From: Rhipicephalus microplus
Lineage: Eukaryota; Arthropoda; Arachnida; Ixodida; Ixodidae
Assembly: GCF_043290135.1 (NCBI RefSeq)
Contig: NC_134707.1
Location: forward strand, 142,911,319 to 142,975,318
Direction of reading: 5' to 3'
Length of the DNA stretch: 64,000 bases
Of the stretch, positions 56,601-64,000 are shown in pieces. Numbering within the stretch: position 1 is the stretch's first letter; every line of letters begins with the position of its first letter. The notes beneath the pieces were generated by a model, which made no database searches, had not been told where the DNA came from, and saw only the letters and a program-made list of their open reading frames with translations. The position numbers and the translations under genes were made by a program.

Positions 56601-58459
56601 TGAAACTACACAACTTGAAACTCCTTAACCAGAAACTCTGCAACTAGAAACTCCGCAACTAAAAATTCCACAACTAGAAAATCCACAACTAGAAACTCCA
56701 CAACTAGAAATTCCGCAACTAGAAACCCGACCACTAGAAACTCCACAAATAGAAACTCCACAACTATAAATTCCACAACTTGAAACTCCACAGCTAGAAA
56801 CTCCACAACTAAAAATTCGACAACTGGAAACTCCACAGCTAGAAAGTCCACAACTAGAAACTCCACAACTAGAAACTTTGCAACTAGAGACTGCACAACT
56901 AGAGACTTTGCATTTAGAAACTCCTCAGGTGGAAACTACACAAATAGAAACTCCACGACTAGAGATTCCATAAGTAGAAACTCCACAGCTAGAATTTCCA
57001 CAACTAGAAACCCCACAACTAGAAACTCCACAACTAGGAACTCTGCAAATAGAAAATCTACAACTAGAAACTCGAAAACTAAAAACTCCAACAAGAAACT
57101 CTACAACTAGAAACTTCACAACTAGAAACTCCACAAATAGGAACTCCAAAATTGGGACTCCTCAGCTAGAAACTACACAGATTGAAGTTCCACAACTATA
57201 AACTCCACAACTGAAAACTTCGCAACTAGAAACTCTGCAACTAGAAATTTTACAGCTAGAAACTCCACAACTTGAGACTTCGCAAATAGAAACTCGTCAA
57301 CTGGAAACTCAACCACTAGAAACTCCACAGCTAGAAACTCCACAACTAGAAACTCCACAACTTGAAACCCAACAAATAGATACTCCACAACTACAGACTC
57401 CACAACTTGAAACACCACAACTAGATACTCCACAACTACAAATTCCGCAACTAGAAACTCCACAACTAGAAATTCCGCAACTAGAAACTCCCCACTAGAA
57501 ACTCCACAACTAGAATCTCTGCAACTAGAAACTCCGCAAGTAGAAACTCTGCAACTAGAAACTCTGCTACCAGAAACTCCACAGCTAGTAACTCCGCAAT
57601 TAGAAACTCCAAGACTTGAAACTCTGCCACTAGAAGCTCCACAACTAGAAAACTCCGCAACTACATACTCTGTAACTTGAAACTCCGCAACTAGAAACTC
57701 CACAGCTAGAAACTCCACAACTTGAAACACCACAACTAGATACTCCACAACTACAAATTCCACAACTAAAAACTCCGCAACTTGAAACCCGACAACTAGA
57801 AACTCAACAACTAAAACTCCACAACTAGAAACTCCGCAACTAGAAACTCCCCAACTAGAAACTTCACAACTAGAAACTCTGCAACTAGAAACTTCGCAAC
57901 TAGAAACTCCACAGCTAGAAACCCCCCAACTATATACTTCACAACTAGAAACACAACAACTAGAGACTGCACAACTAGAGACTCCGCCACTAGAAACTCC
58001 GCAGCTAGAAACTCCGCAACTAGAAACTCCACAACTTGAAACTCTGCAACTCGAAACTCTGCAACTAAAAAATCCACAACTATACACTCAAGTAGAAACT
58101 CCCGACCTGGAAACTCTCCAACTGGAAACTCCGCAACTAGAAAATACACAACTAGAAACTTCACAACTAGAAACTCCCCAACAAAAACTCCACAACTAGA
58201 AACTCCATAACTAGAAACTCCACAACTAGAGACTGCACAACTAGAGACTGTACAACAAGAGACTGCATTTAGAAACTCCTCAGGTAGAAACTACACAACT
58301 AGAAACACCACGACTAGAGATTCCATAAGTAGAAACTCCACAGCTAGAGTTTCCACAACTAGAAACCCCTCAACTGAAAACTCCACAACTAGGAACTCTG
58401 CAAATAGAAAATCTACAACTAGAACCTCGAAAACTAAAAACTCCAACTAGAAACTCCAC
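53675..58459 (+). repeat. Two-level duplication H, copy 1
   Basis: It is composed of block X1 (53.68-55.51 kb), block G2 (55.51-56.77 kb, itself a copy of 52.44-53.67 kb at about 3,100 bp) and block X2 (56.77-58.46 kb). X1 and X2 match at an offset of 3,100 bp through TTGGGACTCCTCAGC, TCTGTAACTTGAAAC and GACCTGGAAACTCTCC. X2 lacks 150 bp that X1 has (54.68-54.83 kb, CACATCTTGAAACTCC onward). Cassettes lie at 53856, 55345, 56328, 56956 and 58311. Confidence 0.85.
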
Positions 58460-59447
58460 AACTAGAAACTTCACAACTAGAAACTCCACAAATGGACACT
58501 CCACAACTAGAAACTCCACAACTAGAGACTGCAAAACTAGGAACTCCACAAATTGAGACTCCACAACTAGAAACTACACAGTTTGAAACACCACAACTTG
58601 AAACTCCAAAACCACAAACTCCACAACTAGAAACTCCGCAACTAAAAACACCAACACTAGAAAATCCACAACTAAAAACTCCACAACTAGAAACTCCGCA
58701 ACTAGAAACACGACCACTAGAAGCTCCACAACTAGAAATTCCATAACTGGAATCTCCACAACTAGAAAGTCCACAACTAGAAACTCTGCAACTAGAAACT
58801 CCGCAACTAGAAACTCCACAGCTAGAAAATCCACCACTAGAAACTCCACAACTAGCAACTCCATAACTACAGACTCCGCAACTAGAAAACTCCGCAACTA
58901 GAAACTCCCGACTAGACACTCCGCAACTAGGAACTCTACAACTTCAAAATCCACAACTAGAAACTCCCCAATTTGAAACTCCACAACTAGATGCTCCACA
59001 ACTACAAACTCCACAACTAGAAACTCCCCAACTAGAAACTCCACAACTTGAATCTCCGCAAATAGAAACTCCGAAACTAGAAACTCCACAGCTACAAACT
59101 TCATTATTTGAAACACCACAACTAGATATTCCACAACTACGAATTCCACAACTAGAAACTCCACAACTAGAAACTCCGCAACTAGAAGCTCCGCCACTAG
59201 AATTTCCACTGCTAGAAACTTCACAACTTGAGACTTCGCAACGAGAAACTCGCCAACTTGAATCTCTGCAACTAGAAACTCCACAACTAAAAACTCCACA
59301 ACTAGAGTCTCTGCAACTATAAACTGCGCAAGTAGAAACTCTGCAACTACAAACTCCACAACTAGAAACTTAACAGCTAGAAACCCCACAACTATAAACT
59401 TCACAACTAGCAACTCAACAACTATAGACTGCACAACTAGAGACTCC
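58460..59447 (+). repeat. E/B-like spacer between H copies
   Basis: The start (AAATGGACACTCC, CCAACACTAGAAAATCC) follows E copies from 42.64 and 46.05 kb. The end (GAGTCTCTGCAAC, CTATAGACTGCAC) follows B at ~11.1 and ~5.6 kb. It separates H1 from H2. It is ordinary 15-bp units with no other feature. Confidence 0.68.
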
Positions 59448-62400
59448 ACAACTTGAAACTCCACAGCTAGAAACTCCACAACTAAAAATTCGACAACTGG
59501 AAACTCCACAGCTAGAAAGTCCACAACTAGAAACTCCACAACTAGAAACTTTGCAACTAGAGACTGCACAACTAGAGACTTTGCATTTAGAAACTCCTCA
59601 GGTAGAAACTACACAAATAGAAACTCCACGACTAGAGATTCCATAAGTAGAAACTCCACAGCTAGGATTTCCACAACTAGAAACCCCACAACTAGAAACT
59701 CCACAACTAGGAACTCTGCAAATAGAAAATCTACAACTAGAAACTCGAAAACTAAAAACTCCAACAAGAAACTCTACAACTAGAAACTTCACAACTAGAA
59801 ACTCCACAAATAGGAACTCCAAAATTGGGACTCCTCAGCTAGAAACAACACAGATTGAAGTTCCACAACTATAAACTCCACAACTGAAAACTTCGCAACT
59901 AGAAACTCTGCAACTAGAAATTTTACAGCTAGAAACTCCACAACTTGAGACTTCGCAAATAGAAACTCGTCAACTGGAAACTCAACCACTAGGAACTCCA
60001 CAGCTAGAAACTCCACAACTAGAAACTCCAAAACTTGAAACCCAACAAATAGATACTCCACAACTACAGACTCCACAACTTGAAACACCACAACTAGATA
60101 CTCCACAACTACAAATTCCGCAACTAGAAACTCCACAACTAGAAATTCCGCAACTAGAAACTCCCCACTAGAAACTCCACAACTAGAATCTCTGCAACTA
60201 GAAACTCCGCAAGTAGAAACTCTGCAACTAGAAACTCCGCTACCAGAAACTCCACAGCTAGTAACTCCGCAATTAGAAACTCCTAGACTTGAAACTCTGC
60301 CACTAGAAGCTCCACAACTAGAAAACTCCGCAACTACATACTCTGTAACTTGAAACTCCGCAACTAGAAACTCCACAGCTAGAAACTCCAAAACTTGAAA
60401 CACCACAACTAGATACTCCACAACTACAAATTCCACAACTAGAAACTCCACAACTAGAAACACCACATCTTGAAACTCCGCAACAACAAACTCTGCAACC
60501 AGAAACTCCAAAACTAGAATTTCCACAGCTAGAGACTCAACAACTAGAAACTCCTCAACTAAAAGCTCCACAACTAGAAACTCCACAACTAAAAACTCCG
60601 CAACTTGAAACCCGACAACTAGAAACTCAACAACTAAAACTCCACAACTAGAAACTCCGCAACTAGAAACTCCCCAACTAGAAACTTCACAACTAGAAAC
60701 TCTGCAACTAGAAACTTCGCAACTAGAAACTCCACAGCTAGAAACCCCCCAACTATAAACTTCACAAGTAGAAACACAACAACTAGAGACTGCACAACTG
60801 GAGACTCCGCCACTAGAAACTCCGCAGCTAGAAACTCCGCAACTAGAAACTCCCCAACAAAAACTCCACAGCTAGAAACTCCACAACTAGAGACTGCACA
60901 ACTAGAGACTGTACAACAAGAGACTGCATTTAGAAACTCCTCAGATAGAAACTACACAACTAGAAACACCACGACTAGAGATTCCATAAGTAGAAACTCC
61001 ACAGCTAGAGTTTCCACAACTAGAAACCCCTCAACTGAAAACTCCACAACTAGGAACTCTGCAAATAGAAAATCTACAACTAGAACCTCGAAATATAAAA
61101 ACTCCAACTAGAAACTCCACAACTAGAAACTTCACAACTAGAAACTCCACCACTAGAAACTCCACAACTACGAACCTCACAACTAGAAACTCCAACACTA
61201 GAAACTCCGCAACTGGAAACTCCACAGCCAGAAACTCCGCAACTGGAAACTCCACAGCCAGAAACTCCACAACTAGAAACACCACATCTGGAAACTCCGC
61301 AACAACAAACTCTGCAACCAGAAACTCCACAACTAGAATTTCCACAGCTAGAGACTCAACAACTAGAGACTCCTCAACTAAAAGCTCCACAACTAGACAC
61401 TCCACAACTAGAAACTACGCAACTAGAAACCCGGCAACTAGAAACTCAACAACTAGAAACTCCACACCTATAAATTCCTCAACTTGAAACTCCACAACTA
61501 AAAGTCCACTACTAGAAACTCCACAACTTGAAACTCGGCGACTAGAAACTCCCCAACTAGAAACTCCACAACTAGAAACTCAGCAACTAGAAACTCCGCA
61601 ACTAGAAACTCTGCAAATAGAAACTCCGCAACTAGAAACTCCACAGCTAGAAACCCCTCAACTAGAAACTCCGTACCTAGAAACTCCACAACTTGAAACT
61701 CTGCAACTCGAAACTCTGCAGCTAGAAAATCCACAACTATAAACTCCAGTAGAAACTCCCCAACTGGAAACTCCGCCACTAGAAACTCCGCAACTAGAAA
61801 ATCCACAACTCGAAACTTCACAACTAGAAACTCCCCAACAAAAAACTCCACAACTAGAAACTCCCCAACTAGAAACTCCACAACTAGAGACTGCACAACT
61901 AGAGACTTTGCATTTAGAAACTCCTCAGATAGAAACTACACAACTAAAAACACCACGACTAGAGATTCCATAAGTAGAAACTCCACAGCTAGAATTTCCA
62001 CAACTAGAAACCCCTCAACTAGAAACTCCACAACTAGGAACACTGCAAATAGAAAATCTACAACTAGAAACTCGAAAACTAAAAACTCCAACTAGAAACT
62101 CCACAACTAGAAACTTCACATTTAGAAACTCCACAAATGGACACTCCACAACTAGAGACTCCACAACTAGGAACTCCACAAATATAGACTCCACAACTAG
62201 AAACTCCACAACTAGAAATTCCGCAACTAGAAACCCGACCACTAGAAACTCCACAAATAGAAACTCCACAACTATAAATTCCACAACTTGAAACTCCACA
62301 GCTAGAAACTCCACAACTAAAAATTCGACAACTGGAAACTCCACAGCTAGAAAGTCCACAACTAGAAACTCCACAACTAGAAACTTTGCAACTAGAGACT

Positions 62401-64000
62401 GCACAACTAGAGACTTTGCATTTAAAAACTCCTCAGGTGGAAACTACACAAATAGAAACTCCACGACTAGAGATTCCATAAGTAGAAACTCCACAGCTAG
62501 AATTTCCACAACTAGAAACCCCACAACTAGAAACTCCACAACTAGGAACTCTGCAAATAGAAAATCTACAACTAGAAACTCGAAAACTAAAAACTCCAAC
62601 AAGAAACTCTACAACTAGAAACTTCACAACTAGAAACTCCACAAATAGGAACTCCAAAATTGGGACTCCTCAGCTAGAAACTACACAGATTGAAGTTCCA
62701 CAACTATAAACTCCACAACTGAAAACTTCGCAACTAGAAACTCTGCAACTAGAAATTTTACAGCTAGAAACTCCACAACTTGAGACTTCGCAAATAGAAA
62801 CTCGTCAACTGGAAACTCAACCACTAGAAACTCCACAGCTAGAAACTCCACAACTAGAAACTCCACAACTTGAAACCCAACAAATAGATACTCCACAACT
62901 ACAGACTCCACAACTTGAAACACCACAACTAGATACTCCACAACTACAAATTCCGCAACTAGAAACTCCACAACTAGAAATTCCGCAACTAGAAACTCCC
63001 CACTAGAAACTCCACAACTAGAATCTCTGCAACTAGAAACTCCGCAAGTAGAAACTCTGCAACTAGAAACTCTGCTACCAGAAACTCCACAGCTAGTAAC
63101 TCCGCAATTAGAAACTCCAAGACTTGAAACTCTGCCACTAGAAGCTCCACAACTAGAAAACTCCGCAACTACATACTCTGTAACTTGAAACTCCGCAACT
63201 AGAAACTCCACAGCTAGAAACTCCACAACTTGAAACACCACAACTAGATACTCCACAACTACAAATTCCACAACTAGAAACTCCACAACTAGAAACACCA
63301 CATCTTGAAACTCCGCAACAACAAACTCTGCAACCAGAAACTCCAAAACTAGAATTTCCACAGCTAGAGACTCAACAACTAGAAACTCCTCAACTAAAAG
63401 CTCCACAACTAGAAACTCCACAACTAAAAACTCCGCAACTTGAAACCCGACAACTAGAAACTCAACAACTAAAACTCCACAACTAGAAACTCCGCAACTA
63501 GAAACTCCCCAACTAGAAACTTCACAACTAGAAACTCTGCAACTAGAAACTTCGCAACTAGAAACTCCACAGCTAGAAACCCCCCAACTATATACTTCAC
63601 AACTAGAAACACAACAACTAGAGACTGCACAACTAGAGACTCCGCCACTAGAAACTCCGCAGCTAGAAACTCCGCAACTAGAAACTCCACAACTTGAAAC
63701 TCTGCAACTCGAAACTCTGCAACTAAAAAATCCACAACTATACACTCAAGTAGAAACTCCCGACCTGGAAACTCTCCAACTGGAAACTCCGCAACTAGAA
63801 AATACACAACTAGAAACTTCACAACTAGAAACTCCTCAACAAAAACTCCACAACTAGAAACTCCATAACTAGAAACTCCACAACTAGAGACTGCACAACT
63901 AGAGACTGTACAACAAGAGACTGCATTTAGAAACTCCTCAGGTAGAAACTACACAACTAGAAACACCACGACTAGAGATTCCATAAGTAGAAACTCCACA
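59448..64000 (+). repeat. Two-level duplication H, copy 2 (cut by window end)
   Basis: It repeats X1-G2-X2 as X3-G3-X4. The offsets are 5,773 bp in X3 against X1, 5,627 bp in G3 against G2, and 5,508 then 5,658 bp in X4 against X2. X3 lacks about 146 bp near 60.86 kb. X4 keeps the 150-bp piece (CACATCTTGAAACTCC, ~63300) that X2 lost. X1 and X3 share TTAAACC-neighbour variants (CCAAAACTTGAAACCC), while X2 and X4 share CTCTGCTACCAG and CTATATACTTC, which pairs the blocks as (X1,X3) and (X2,X4). Confidence 0.85.

Larger units (their letters stand above)
1..64000 (+). repeat. 15-bp tandem repeat array (satellite/giant minisatellite)
   Basis: Every line of the window reads as copies of CTCCACAACTAGAAA, all in the same orientation. 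Common variants are CTCCGCAAC, CTCTGCAAC, CTTCGCAAC, CTCCACAGCTAG, CAACTTGAAAC, CAACTGGAAAC, CAAATAGAAAC and AACTAGATACTCC. Rarer units are 13 bp (ACTCCAACTAGAAAC), 14 bp (AACTAAAACTCC, TCCCCACTAGAAAC) or 16 bp (ACTAGAAAACTCC). The + strand is strongly A+C-rich and G-poor. No stretch departs from the unit long enough to be unique DNA, so there is no gene-sized gap to describe separately. Array boundaries lie outside the window. The repeat identity is seen directly; the eukaryotic satellite assignment is inference from length, organisation and lack of genes. Confidence 0.98.

Noticed and set aside
1..64000. CRISPR array
   Set aside because: Repeats are contiguous 15-mers with no unique spacers of constant length.
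1..64000. Bacterial accessory region or prophage
   Set aside because: No genes, ribosome binding sites, terminators or unique DNA. A 64-kb pure minisatellite is not expected in a bacterial chromosome.
1..64000. Telomeric repeat
   Set aside because: The + strand unit is not G- or T-rich on either strand in the manner of telomeres (the minus unit TTTCTAGTTGTGGAG has no G-run of three or more), and higher-order structure with mixed unit lengths is not telomere-like. Subtelomeric location remains possible.
1..64000. Phased A-tract curvature
   Set aside because: The GAAA tracts recur every 15 bp, which is not close to a whole number of 10.5-bp helical turns, so curvature would largely cancel.

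Overview
The whole 64 kb window is one uninterrupted, head-to-tail tandem array of a 15-bp unit, consensus CTCCACAACTAGAAA on the + strand (7 A, 5 C, 2 T, 1 G). 64,000/15 gives roughly 4,270 units. I see no unique sequence, no gene, no RNA gene, no transposon and no inversion. Both window edges lie inside the array, so its true length is unknown. The sequence alone suggests satellite or giant minisatellite DNA of a eukaryotic nuclear genome, assembled from long reads. The species, and whether the locus is centromeric, subtelomeric or interstitial, cannot be determined.

The array is not a simple monomer repeat. Variant units (for example CCG, CTG or CCA at the second codon-like triplet, CTT or CTG for CTA, GAT for GAA, and 13-, 14- and 16-bp units) occur in fixed order and make a barcode. 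Reading that barcode shows nested higher-order repeats. Family A has a 2,567-bp period with ~990-bp sub-blocks (1-4.7 kb), and related material returns at 26.4-31.5 kb. Family B has 5,152- and 4,471-bp copies (4.7-16.3 kb). Family C has three very similar copies with periods of 2,690 and 2,840 bp (16.9-25.2 kb). From 25.2 to 42.0 kb there is a mosaic of A-, B- and C-like pieces. Family E has copies of 3,406 and 3,481 bp (42.0-48.9 kb), followed by family F with a ~2.83-3.02 kb period (48.9-53.7 kb). Last is a two-level duplication, H1 (53.7-58.5 kb) and H2 (59.4 kb to the window end), each of which contains two copies of a smaller block.

Many long open frames exist, but they follow from the 15-bp (five-codon) period. 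Four of the six frames of the consensus have no stop: TPQLE and STTRN on +, LVVEF and SSCGV on -. The two closed frames are closed by the TAG inside the palindrome CTAG. Reading frames switch at every 13/14/16-bp unit and inherited TAA variants recur, so I annotate no coding sequence. The most informative observations are the nested duplication history, a conserved ~190-bp variant cassette present 30 times but absent from the A-type sections, and a CpG/TpG/CpA variant trio that looks like footprints of methyl-CpG decay.
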